A stretch of DNA of 64,000 nt from a bacterium. Lineage in GTDB: Bacteria > Actinomycetota > Acidimicrobiia > Spongiisociales > ZC4RG35. Positions 43,900-52,202 of this stretch are shown one piece after another. Each line of letters begins with the position of its first letter. Within the stretch, counting starts at the first letter, position 1. The translations under genes were made by a program, and so were the position numbers. The stretch is from the NCBI GenBank assembly GCA_028819345.1, contig JAPPLW010000105.1, positions 44,589 to 108,588 of the forward strand, in the 5' to 3' direction. A model generated the notes under the pieces. It was given only the letters and a program-made list of their open reading frames with translations, was not told where the DNA came from and made no database searches.

Positions 43900-44314
43900 C
43901 TTCGGCGGGGCGGAACTTCCAGCCGATCACCTCTCCGGAGTCGTCCGAGTAGTAGGGCTCCACCACCGTCTCCATCGCCATCCCCATCCGGAGCCCCTCC
44001 GCCGAGGCCCCGGCCAGGGGACCCACCACCTGGATTCCCTCGGACGCGAACTCCACCTCCACCACGGTGATCGGCTCGAACGGATCGGGAGCCACGAAGG
44101 GCGGCGGGGGCGGGAAGTGGACGGTGGTCCAGGAGGCCAGCCGACCGGTGCGGGAGATGGGAGTAGCAACCACGTCCTTTTGGGCGCAACGGGGATTCGG
44201 GCAGGTGAAGCTGGCGGGGAAGGCCACCGTTTCGCAGGTGCGGCACCGGCTTCCCACCAGGGCAGGCTCGGGATCGGAGACGAAGGCGCCCTCCAGCACC
44301 GGGGTCTGCTTCAT
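43883..44314 (-). CDS. DUF35 OB-fold/zinc-ribbon protein
   Basis: This 143-residue protein has an N-terminal rubredoxin-like zinc ribbon with CRTCETVAFPASFTCPNPRC and a C-terminal OB-fold. DUF35 proteins bind acyl-CoA-type substrates and form complexes with thiolase-like partners (for example ChsH2 with Ltp2, and DUF35 with archaeal thiolase/HMG-CoA synthase). It overlaps the thiolase-like gene, strongly suggesting a heteromer. No dehydratase domain is fused. Confidence 0.87.
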   Translation of the reverse strand: MKQTPVLEGAFVSDPEPALVGSRCRTCETVAFPASFTCPNPRCAQKDVVATPISRTGRLASWTTVHFPPPPPFVAPDPFEPITVVEVEFASEGIQVVGPLAGASAEGLRMGMAMETVVEPYYSDDSGEVIGWKFRPAEGDADG

Positions 44315-44355
44315 CGGTTTCCCAATCTAGCCCGATCCCCTACCGGCCCGGCAAT

Positions 44356-45273
44356 TCATCCTCCGTTCCGGTAGGCCGCCATGAAGTCCTCCATGGCCGA
44401 AAGGTGCTGATCGACGGTGAAATCGTATCCCATGGTCCCCAGGAAGGCGTGGGTGACCCCGGCACCTCCCCACACCTTGGTGCGTTCGGCGTACTCGGCG
44501 GGATCCCATCCCACCCGCCCGGTGAACCCCACCTCGCCCACCAGCATCCCCAACCCGATCTCCGCGGGGTCCCGACCCTTCTCGCGGGCGGCCTCCTCCA
44601 CCAGTTCGAACCGTTTGCGAAGCCCTTCGGTGTTGCCGGTCCGGTCGGGAAGGTGGGCGGTCTTGACGGAGCCGGCCGAGGCCAGCCAGCCGTCGGCCCA
44701 CCAGCCGATCCGCTTCATCACCGGGTCGGCCCAGCCGCCGATCCACAGGGGGATGCGCCGGTTGGGAAGATGGTTGATCCCCGCGCCCTCAACCGTGTCG
44801 AACTCGCCGTCGAAGTCGACCAGTTCCTCGGCCCAGAGTCGGTTCAGCAACTGGACCTGTTCCTCAAAGCGCCGGCCCCGGGTGCGGAAGTCCTGGCCGA
44901 GAGCCTGGAATTCGACCTGGTTCCACCCCACCCCCACCCCCAGGGTGAACCTCTCGCCCGACAGGAGGTCCAGGGTGGCGGCCTGCTTGGCCACCAGCGC
45001 GGTCTGTCGCTGGGGCAGCACCAGCACCCCCAGCCAAAGTTCGATCCGGGTGGTGATCCCGGCCATGTACCCGAACAGGACGAACGGCTCGTGAAAGCCG
45101 TCCTCATGGGTGTAGGGGCCGGTGAGGACGTGGCGGGAGGGGTCCGCCCCGAGGACGTGTTCGTAGACCAAGATCGAGTCGAAGCCCAGGCCCTCGGCGG
45201 TCTCCGTCCAGGCGCGGACCGCGGCCCGGTCGGAGCCGATCTCGATCTGAGGGAATACTGCCCCAATGTGCAT
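44356..45273 (-). CDS. LLM-class F420-dependent oxidoreductase
   Basis: This luciferase-like TIM-barrel protein of 305 residues has MHIGAVFPQIEIGSD, ILVYEHVLGADPS, GERFTLGVGVGWNQVEF and VMKRIGWWADGWL landmarks. Like the other LLM protein in the window it best matches F420-type actinobacterial enzymes, though flavin-dependent monooxygenases share the fold. It stands between the acyl-CoA ligase gene (12 bases) and the DUF35 gene (about 41 bases) in the leftward operon. Confidence 0.88.
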   Translation of the reverse strand: MHIGAVFPQIEIGSDRAAVRAWTETAEGLGFDSILVYEHVLGADPSRHVLTGPYTHEDGFHEPFVLFGYMAGITTRIELWLGVLVLPQRQTALVAKQAATLDLLSGERFTLGVGVGWNQVEFQALGQDFRTRGRRFEEQVQLLNRLWAEELVDFDGEFDTVEGAGINHLPNRRIPLWIGGWADPVMKRIGWWADGWLASAGSVKTAHLPDRTGNTEGLRKRFELVEEAAREKGRDPAEIGLGMLVGEVGFTGRVGWDPAEYAERTKVWGGAGVTHAFLGTMGYDFTVDQHLSAMEDFMAAYRNGG

Positions 45274-45285
45274 GGTGCCCTCCCC

Positions 45286-46836
45286 CTAACCCTGGGACGC
45301 CAGGTACATGTCCCGCAGGTCCCCTTTGAGGATCTTCCCGGACGGATTGCGGGGGATGGCGTCGATGGTCCCCACCGAGGTGGGGCACTTGTAGTGGGCG
45401 ATGCGGCTCCGGCAGAACTCGATGATCTCGGCTTCGGTGGGCGCCTCGTCGCCGGCGGCCACGATCACCGCCCGGGGCGTCTCGCCCCACTTGGCGCTGG
45501 GCACGCCGATCACGGCCACGTCGGCCACTCCGGGATGCTCCATCAGGACGTTCTCCACCTCGGCGGGGTAGATGTTCTCACCGCCGGAGATGATCATGTC
45601 CTTGATGCGGTCCCGGATGTACACGAACCCGTCAGCGTCCACCGACCCGGCGTCTCCGGTCCGCATCCAACCCTCGGCATTGACCGTCTCGGCGGTGGCC
45701 TCCGGGTTCTTCCAGTAGCCGCTCATCAACTGGGGTGAACGGAGCCAGATCTCGCCCACGTCATCGGTGCCGAGTTCCTCGGTGGAAACCGGGTCGACGA
45801 TCTTCAGTTCCACGTTGGGATGGGGACGGCCCACCGACAGCATCCGGTAGGCGTAGGGACCGCCGGGATCGTGCTCGTCGGGAAAGAGGGTGGTCACGCC
45901 GTTGCAGGACTCGGTCAGCCCGTAGGCCCCGGCGAACTCGCACCCCAGCACCTCGATGGACTGGTTGAGCACCTCTTCGGAGATGGGCGAGCCGCCGTAG
46001 ACGATGGTCCGCAGCGCCGAGAAGTCCGCGTCCTCCACTCCCGGGACGGTCAGCATGAACTGCAACAGCACCGGCACCAGGAAGGCGTTCGAGACCCGAT
46101 GGTCGACGGTCAGATCCACCAGCAACTGCGGGATGTTGTCCCGGGCGACGATCGAGGTGTTGCCGTTGTACAACCCCAGACACGACCAACCGACCCCGCC
46201 GATGTGGAACATGGGGAGGTTGACCAGGTTCACCGAGTCGCCGTCGAAGCCCCACATCGGCGAGCACATCTTCTTCAGTTCCATGAAGGCGTCGTTGGGG
46301 ATCATCACGCCCTTGGGGAATCCGGTGGTGCCCGAGGAGTACAGCAGGAAGACCGTGTCGTTCCTTTGAGCTCCTCCTCCCGGATCGGTGTCGGGGTGGC
46401 TGTCGCGCCACTCCTCGAAGGACTGGTGGCTCTCGTGGCCGCCCACCACCAGGATCTTCTCCACCGTGTTCAGGTCACCGGCGATCTCGTCCAGGATGGG
46501 CACGTACTCCTCCCCCACGATCAACAGCTTGATCTCGGCGTCGTTCACCACCCCGGTGATCTCCCGGGGCGCCAGCCGCCAGTTGATGCCGGCATGCACA
46601 GCCCCCAGCTTGGCCGCGCCGAACAGGAAGTCGAAGAACTCCATGCAGTTCTTGTCCAGGAACCCGACGTGGTCCCCGTGTCCCACCCCGGCGGCCGCCA
46701 TGGCGTTGGCGGTCCGGCTCGATCGTGCGTCGAGTTGGGCGAATGTGACCTCTTCGGATCCGTAGACCAGCGCGGTCTTGTCAGGCTGCGAGGCGGCGTG
46801 GTGCCGGACTACCCCGGCGATGTTGCTGATGCTCAT
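45286..46836 (-). CDS. Acyl-CoA ligase (AMP-forming, FadD-like)
   Basis: This 516-residue adenylate-forming enzyme has LYSSGTTGFPKGVM (P-loop), YGGSPISEEVL, AYGLTESC, WMRTGDAG and the C-terminal PRNPSGKILKGDL with the catalytic Lys. It activates a free acid to a CoA ester, presumably feeding the acyl-CoA mutase and thiolase-like pair of the same operon. The family name is safe; substrate is not. It lies 59 bases downstream of the aminotransferase gene. Confidence 0.92.
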   Translation of the reverse strand: MSISNIAGVVRHHAASQPDKTALVYGSEEVTFAQLDARSSRTANAMAAAGVGHGDHVGFLDKNCMEFFDFLFGAAKLGAVHAGINWRLAPREITGVVNDAEIKLLIVGEEYVPILDEIAGDLNTVEKILVVGGHESHQSFEEWRDSHPDTDPGGGAQRNDTVFLLYSSGTTGFPKGVMIPNDAFMELKKMCSPMWGFDGDSVNLVNLPMFHIGGVGWSCLGLYNGNTSIVARDNIPQLLVDLTVDHRVSNAFLVPVLLQFMLTVPGVEDADFSALRTIVYGGSPISEEVLNQSIEVLGCEFAGAYGLTESCNGVTTLFPDEHDPGGPYAYRMLSVGRPHPNVELKIVDPVSTEELGTDDVGEIWLRSPQLMSGYWKNPEATAETVNAEGWMRTGDAGSVDADGFVYIRDRIKDMIISGGENIYPAEVENVLMEHPGVADVAVIGVPSAKWGETPRAVIVAAGDEAPTEAEIIEFCRSRIAHYKCPTSVGTIDAIPRNPSGKILKGDLRDMYLASQG

Positions 46837-46895
46837 GAGGACGGCTCCCGATAACTAAATGTGTGCGTGTGCGTGTCGATTGTCGGATCCGGGGC

Positions 46896-48236
46896 TCACC
46901 ACTCCATGGCGCCGGCCCGCTCCAGGGTCCGGTCGACCATCGAGACAATGTCGTCGATGTCCGAGCGGGTGGAGATCAATGGCGGGCACAGGAGGATCTT
47001 GGGTTCCCCACGGTCGTCGGCGCGGGTGTAGAGGCCCTCTTCCATCATGAAGGGAGGGAGGGTCTCCTTCATCAGCACCGCCTCCTGCTCGGGAGTCAGG
47101 CGGCGCCCGGTCTCCCGGTCGGCGGTCAACTCCACCGCGTAGAAGAACCCCATGCCCCGCACTTCGCTCACCATCCGATGACCCGCGGCCATCCGGTCCA
47201 ACTGCTCGCGGAAATGTCCGGCCAAGCTGCGCACGTTGCCCACCACGTCCTCGTCGCGGAGCGCGGTGAGGTTGGCCACCGAGGTGGCGGCTACCACCGG
47301 ATGGCCTCCCCAGGTGGCCCCGTGGTTGAACATGCCGATGTGGGAGTCCAGCAACTCGTCGAAGACGGGTTGGCGGATCAGGAGCCCTCCGATCGGAGCG
47401 TAGGAGGAGGTGGCGCCCTTGGCGAAGGTGACGAGGTCGGGGACGACTCCCATCACCTGGGACCCGAACCACTCTCCCAGCCGTCCGAACCCGTTGATCA
47501 CCTCATCCGCGCAGAGCAGCACACCGTATTTGTCGCAGATGCGGCGCAGTTCCTGCCAGTAGCCGGCGGGGGGTACGATCGAGCCTCCCCCGTTCTGCAC
47601 CGGCTCGGCCAGCACCATGGCCACCGACTCGGGGCCCTCCTCGATGATTGCCTCCTCTACGCGGGCGGCCGCTTCCACTCCGTCGTCGAACCCCAGGGTG
47701 TTGGGGACCTTTCGGAACCCGTAGAGCAACGGCCCGTACGCCTCCCGGATGCCGGTCAGGCCGGTGGCCGACAGAGCCCCCATTGTGGTCCCGTGATAAG
47801 CCAGATTGCGGCTGATCACCTTCACCCGCTGCGGTTCGCCGTGAGCCGAGTGATACTGGCGGGAGAATTTGATGGCCGACTCCACCGCTTCCGACCCCGA
47901 GGAGACCAGGAACACCACATCCAGGTCCCCCGGCGCCAGAGAGGCGATCAGGTTTGATGCTTCGATAGTGACCGGTGTCGTCGCCGCCCACGACGGCATG
48001 TAGGCCAGGGTCTTCATCTGCTCGCCGGCCGCGGCGGCTATGTCCGCCCGGCCGTGGCCGATCTGGACCGAGAACAATCCGGCCAGTCCGTCGATGTAGG
48101 AGTTCCCCTCCTGGTCCCAGATGCGGATGCCCTCTCCCCGTACGAAGATCGGCGCCGATCCGCTGCGCAACAGCTTCCCTGGAGTGAAGTGCAGGGCAGT
48201 GTGCGCCAGGGCGTTGGTGGTGAGAGTGGTGGTCAT
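46896..48236 (-). CDS. Class III aminotransferase, candidate taurine--pyruvate type
   Basis: This PLP enzyme of 446 residues belongs to the omega-amino acid aminotransferases. It shows YIDGLAGLFSVQIGHGRADI, VFLVSSGSEAVESAIKF, YHGTTMGALSATG, CADEVINGFGRLG and TFAKGATSSYAPIGG with the PLP Lys. Taurine:pyruvate aminotransferase (Tpa) is of this family. The gene immediately follows xsc (20 bases), and together they would take taurine via sulfoacetaldehyde to acetyl phosphate. Substrate assignment rests on that context. Confidence 0.9.
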   Translation of the reverse strand: MTTTLTTNALAHTALHFTPGKLLRSGSAPIFVRGEGIRIWDQEGNSYIDGLAGLFSVQIGHGRADIAAAAGEQMKTLAYMPSWAATTPVTIEASNLIASLAPGDLDVVFLVSSGSEAVESAIKFSRQYHSAHGEPQRVKVISRNLAYHGTTMGALSATGLTGIREAYGPLLYGFRKVPNTLGFDDGVEAAARVEEAIIEEGPESVAMVLAEPVQNGGGSIVPPAGYWQELRRICDKYGVLLCADEVINGFGRLGEWFGSQVMGVVPDLVTFAKGATSSYAPIGGLLIRQPVFDELLDSHIGMFNHGATWGGHPVVAATSVANLTALRDEDVVGNVRSLAGHFREQLDRMAAGHRMVSEVRGMGFFYAVELTADRETGRRLTPEQEAVLMKETLPPFMMEEGLYTRADDRGEPKILLCPPLISTRSDIDDIVSMVDRTLERAGAMEW

Positions 48237-48256
48237 AAAGAGACTTCTCCTCGTTG

Positions 48257-49993
48257 CTAGGTTGCGTCGGCGGCCAGGTGCCGGTAGCGGTCCAGGTGCC
48301 GGATAGGTTGCTGAAGGGCGTCCCGCCGGAAGGGCTCGGCCAACTCCTCGGGGTCGACCATCACCTCCACCACGGTGGCCACCTCGGGATCGATCGATTC
48401 ACCGAAGGCGTCCTTCAGGTCGGCGGGGTCGGTCACCCGGATCCCCCGCCCGCCCATTGCAGTGGCGATCTCGGCGAAATTGAACCCTCCCAGGTCGTGT
48501 CCGATGTTGGTGCCCACGTAGCGGTCGTCGTAGAAGTCGATCTGGTTGCGCTTCTCCGCTCCCCACTGCTGGTTGTTGAAGACCACCGCGGTCACCGGCA
48601 GGTCCTCCTCCACCGCGGTCATGACCTCTGCGAGGCTCATCCCCCAGGCCCCGTCACCCACGATGGCAACCACCGGCGATCCGGGTGAGGCCAGCTTGGC
48701 GCCCAGCGCTCCCGGATAGGCGAACCCGCAGTTCCCGAAGCCCATGGCGGCCATGAACCGGCGGGGCTTGGTGAATCGGAGGTAGCCGTTGGAGACCGAG
48801 CAGATGTTGCCGATGTCGGTTGTGACGAAGGTGTCGTCGGTGAGGGCCGCAGCCAACTCGCTCAGCGCCCGGCGGGGACTGATCGGAGCGGCGTCGGAAG
48901 CCGAGCGGGCCGACAGTTCCCTATCCCACCGGGCCTTGGCCTCGGTGATACGGTCCATCCGCGCCTGGTCCACCGAACGATTCCCGTCGGCGACGGCCAG
49001 CCGGGCCGAGAGCGCTTCGGCGGACTGGCGGGCGTCGGCGATGATGCCCAACTCGATGGTTTTCGACCGTCCCAACTGCTCGGGGTCGATGTCGATCTGC
49101 ACAACCTTGGCGGAATGAGGATAGAAGTCGAGCCCGTACTGGGGAACCGTTCCGAACACGTTGACCCGACATCCCAGCATCAGGACCACGTCAGCCTCGG
49201 AGAGAAGCTCCATGGCCGCCTTGGACCCCATGTAGCCCAGGGGGCCGACCGAGAGTGGGTGGGTGTAGGGGAAGGCGTCATTGTGCAGGTAGGAAGTCGC
49301 CACCGGGGCGCTGAGTTGCTCGGCCAGCCGGGCGGTGGCGTCGTAAGCGTCGGAGAGCACCACCCCGTAGCCGGCCACGATCACCGGATTGCGGGCTTCG
49401 GCGAGGATTGCGGCCGCCCGGTCGAGGAGAGCGGGATCGCCCGCACCCCGACCCTCCGAGCGGTACTGGCTGGGCTCGAGGATCTCCTCGTGGGATTCCC
49501 CGTAGAAGAAGTCGCGGGGGACGTCCACCTGCACCGGGCCCAGCAAGCCCATGGCCATCCGGAAGGCGGTCCTCATCGACTCGGCCATCCGGTCGGGACG
49601 GGGGACCTGCAACTGGAATTTGGTGATGGAGCGGAATATGGAGAGCTGTTCCACTTCCTGGAACCCGTCCAGCCCCACCGAGCCCGAGGTGGCCGACGGG
49701 GTGATGATCACCACCGGGGAGTGCGCGTGGTAGGCGGCTGCGATTCCGGTGACCATGTTGGTGATCCCCGGCCCGTTCTGGGCGGTGCACACCGAGGGAC
49801 GGCCCGTTGCCCGAGCGTAGGTGTCGGCCATGTGGGCGGCGTTCTGTTCGTGGCGGACCGGGACGAACCGGATGCCGGCCGCGGGGAAGAGGTCGAGGGC
49901 GTCCATGAAGGCCGATCCGACAATTCCGGGAACGTCGGTAACGCCTTCCATGCGAAGGGTCTCGACCATGGCCTCGCTAGGGGTCATCACCAT
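48257..49993 (-). CDS. xsc: Sulfoacetaldehyde acetyltransferase
   Basis: Xsc is a ThDP enzyme converting sulfoacetaldehyde and phosphate to acetyl phosphate and sulfite. The 578-residue protein matches the Xsc family rather than acetolactate synthase: MTPSEAMVETL, GSAFMDALDLFPAAGIRF, RHEQNAAHMADTYAR, AQNGPGITN, GDGAWGMSLAEVMTAV and VVFNNQQWGAEKRNQIDFY. The ThDP glutamate lies in RHEQ. It is followed by the aminotransferase gene and preceded by the B12 mutase subunit after 62 bases. No sulfite export or oxidation gene is adjacent. Confidence 0.93.
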   Translation of the reverse strand: MVMTPSEAMVETLRMEGVTDVPGIVGSAFMDALDLFPAAGIRFVPVRHEQNAAHMADTYARATGRPSVCTAQNGPGITNMVTGIAAAYHAHSPVVIITPSATSGSVGLDGFQEVEQLSIFRSITKFQLQVPRPDRMAESMRTAFRMAMGLLGPVQVDVPRDFFYGESHEEILEPSQYRSEGRGAGDPALLDRAAAILAEARNPVIVAGYGVVLSDAYDATARLAEQLSAPVATSYLHNDAFPYTHPLSVGPLGYMGSKAAMELLSEADVVLMLGCRVNVFGTVPQYGLDFYPHSAKVVQIDIDPEQLGRSKTIELGIIADARQSAEALSARLAVADGNRSVDQARMDRITEAKARWDRELSARSASDAAPISPRRALSELAAALTDDTFVTTDIGNICSVSNGYLRFTKPRRFMAAMGFGNCGFAYPGALGAKLASPGSPVVAIVGDGAWGMSLAEVMTAVEEDLPVTAVVFNNQQWGAEKRNQIDFYDDRYVGTNIGHDLGGFNFAEIATAMGGRGIRVTDPADLKDAFGESIDPEVATVVEVMVDPEELAEPFRRDALQQPIRHLDRYRHLAADAT

Positions 49994-50055
49994 TGGGGGC
50001 TTCTCCTCCGTGTTGCTCGAGAATGTGGACTTAAAACTACCAGTGCCGACCGCTG

Positions 50056-50481
50056 CTAAAGCCTCGGACCGGAAGAATCTCGACCGGTCAGCCGACGCGC
50101 CTCCTCCACGATCGACGCCAGGGAACTTCCCGGCGGAAACACTCCCACCCCCCGCTCGGTCAAACGGGGGATGGCTTGAGGAGGGACCGTTCCCCCCACG
50201 AACACCGGAACACCGCCCACGCCGGCGGCCTCCATCTCGTCCAACGCCCTCTCCACCACCTCCACCCGGCCGCCGACGTTGATGCCCACCAGGTCTACGT
50301 CCTCGGCGGCGGCCACGCTCGCCATCTCGCTGGGGCGGAGCATCCCTCCCAGGATGACCTCGAATCCCGCCTCCCGGAGGGCCCGGGCCACCACCGCCAC
50401 TCCCCGCCAGTGGCCGTCCAGGCTGCTCTTGGCCACCAGCACCCTGGCCGGGGGAAGAGGGGTGGATCCCTGCTCAGACAC
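50056..50481 (-). CDS. Cobalamin-binding subunit of an acyl-CoA mutase
   Basis: This 141-residue B12-binding domain has the base-off signature DGHWRG (DxHxxG) near the N-terminus, VGINVGGR and VFVGGTVP (SxL/GG positions), typical of methylmalonyl-CoA mutase small subunits or C-terminal domains. I chose the GTG at 50481, which overlaps the stop of the large subunit by 8 bases; an upstream frame lacks homology. It forms the mutase with the large subunit just upstream. AdoCbl is the expected cofactor. Confidence 0.93.
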   Translation of the reverse strand: MSEQGSTPLPPARVLVAKSSLDGHWRGVAVVARALREAGFEVILGGMLRPSEMASVAAAEDVDLVGINVGGRVEVVERALDEMEAAGVGGVPVFVGGTVPPQAIPRLTERGVGVFPPGSSLASIVEEARRLTGRDSSGPRL

Positions 50482-52105
50482 TGATCGGGACCTGCCAGTC
50501 TCCGAAGGTCTCCCGCAGCACGTTCCCGATCTCCCCGATGGAAGCATCGGCGCTCACCGCCTCCATGAAGGCGGGGATGGCGTTGACCGAGTCGTCTCGG
50601 CAAACTGCCTCCAGGTGGCGCAGGGCCTCCACCGCGCCCCGGCCGTGACGGGTGCGACGCAAATCGGCCAGACGCTCCATCGCCATCTCCCACGTCTGGG
50701 CGCCCGACCGCCCCTCGAATGCCTCGACGTCCATGATGGGATCGTCGATGGTGTGGGTGTTGACTCCCACGATCGCCCGTTCCCCCGACTCCATTCCCAC
50801 CGCGATCCTCTGGTTGTTCTCCTCGGCGCATTCCAGGAGGAACCCGTCGTCCAGGACGGACAGGAAGCCGCCGCGGCCCTGGATCTGCTCGAAGAACTCC
50901 CAGCCCCGCTGTTCCAGTTCTCCCGTGAGAGACTCGACGTAGTAACTCCCGCCCAGCGGGTCGGCGATCTCCCGCAGGTTGATCTCGTTCTGGAGGATTT
51001 GCTGGATGCGGATGGACATCAGATGGGCGTGATCGGACGGGATGGACATTGCCTCGTCGTAGCCGGAGACTCCCAGGGACTGGGTGCCTCCCAGCACCGA
51101 GAACAGCGCCATCAGCGTCCCTCGCACGATGTTGTTGAACGGCTCCTGGTAGGTCATGGCCGACCCGGCGGTCACCACGTGGATCCTCATCTGCCGGGCC
51201 TTCTCGTCGGTGATCCCGTAACGCTCTCCCAGCAGGTCCGACCACATCTTGCGGGCCGCCCGCAGCTTGGCGGCGTCCTCGAAGACCTCCATGGAGACCC
51301 GGAAGTTCACCCCTCCGATCCGGTGGGCCAACCGCTCCACGTCCACCTTCCCCCGGGCGGCGATCATGTCCAGGTACTGGACGGCGTTGGCCATCACGGC
51401 TCCCAGCTCCTGGTGGGCCGACAGCCCGCTGTCGGCTGCGTTGTAGCCGGCGATGGAGACCGGGACCCAGCGGGGCATGCGCTCGGAGCACCACTCGATC
51501 AGATCGAGATTGAACCGGATCGCGGCCTCTGGCGGGATCTGCTCCTTGGTGGGACACCCCAGGTAGGTCAGGAAGAAGTCGCTCTGGCCGGTCCCGGCCA
51601 ACTTCTCGAGCGGTATCCCCCGGCGGGTGGCCACCGACCAGTAGGAGGGAAGGGTGTACACCGCCGACTGGGGGACTCCCCCTCCCGGCTTGGCGTAGAT
51701 TGAGTCGAGAGGCAGGTCGGAGAGGATGGTCTCGTAGTCCCTCAGGCCGACCGTGACCGTGCCGGTCAGCCCCACGTCCTCACGGCGCTCCACGATCTCG
51801 GGGTGATCGACGTCGTAGAGATGGTCGTCGGTCATCCGGTCATGCTTGATGATGATCCCCGTCTCCCCCGCCTCGAACAGGAGGAACTTGAGCCGCTCGT
51901 TCATGTCCTCTGGGTTCCCGTACCCCGAGAGCTGGAAGATCCTCCACGGCCGGTCCCGGTACATGCGGGGATACGCCCCCCGCAGGTACGGCGCCCGCCC
52001 GGGAGGGGAGCCAAGGGCTTCCCGGATGTCGGCGGGGACGTCATCGGGCCCGTACAGAAGCTTGAGGGGTATTCCGGAGGTTGTCTCTGGCTGGTTCTCG
52101 ATCAT
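50474..52105 (-). CDS. Acyl-CoA mutase large subunit with atypical substrate residues
   Basis: This 543-residue protein has the TIM-barrel of the methylmalonyl-CoA mutase family. In the alignment region AYPRMYRDRPWRI it keeps Tyr49 (MCM Tyr89). The MCM Arg207, which binds the malonyl carboxylate, is Cys184 (FFLTYLGCPT), and the catalytic His244 of GYH is Asn222 (SIAGYNAADSG). Those changes argue against methylmalonyl-CoA and also differ from isobutyryl-CoA mutase. With the small subunit it would rearrange an unusual acyl-CoA. It leads the operon with xsc and the aminotransferase. The meaB chaperone is not nearby. Confidence 0.9.
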   Translation of the reverse strand: MIENQPETTSGIPLKLLYGPDDVPADIREALGSPPGRAPYLRGAYPRMYRDRPWRIFQLSGYGNPEDMNERLKFLLFEAGETGIIIKHDRMTDDHLYDVDHPEIVERREDVGLTGTVTVGLRDYETILSDLPLDSIYAKPGGGVPQSAVYTLPSYWSVATRRGIPLEKLAGTGQSDFFLTYLGCPTKEQIPPEAAIRFNLDLIEWCSERMPRWVPVSIAGYNAADSGLSAHQELGAVMANAVQYLDMIAARGKVDVERLAHRIGGVNFRVSMEVFEDAAKLRAARKMWSDLLGERYGITDEKARQMRIHVVTAGSAMTYQEPFNNIVRGTLMALFSVLGGTQSLGVSGYDEAMSIPSDHAHLMSIRIQQILQNEINLREIADPLGGSYYVESLTGELEQRGWEFFEQIQGRGGFLSVLDDGFLLECAEENNQRIAVGMESGERAIVGVNTHTIDDPIMDVEAFEGRSGAQTWEMAMERLADLRRTRHGRGAVEALRHLEAVCRDDSVNAIPAFMEAVSADASIGEIGNVLRETFGDWQVPISV

Positions 52106-52202
52106 GAGAAAAAGGCGTCGAATCGGCTGGCAATGATGTTACCCAGCCTCTCCGAATTCCTGCAGGTGGGCGCCGCGTTCATGGATAAGATATCGCTTGA
52201 GG

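Noticed and set aside
48257..49993. Acetolactate synthase
   Set aside because: The fold is the same, but the N-terminal GSAFMDALDLF and the QQWGAEKRNQIDFY segment match Xsc, and the gene is next to an omega-type aminotransferase.
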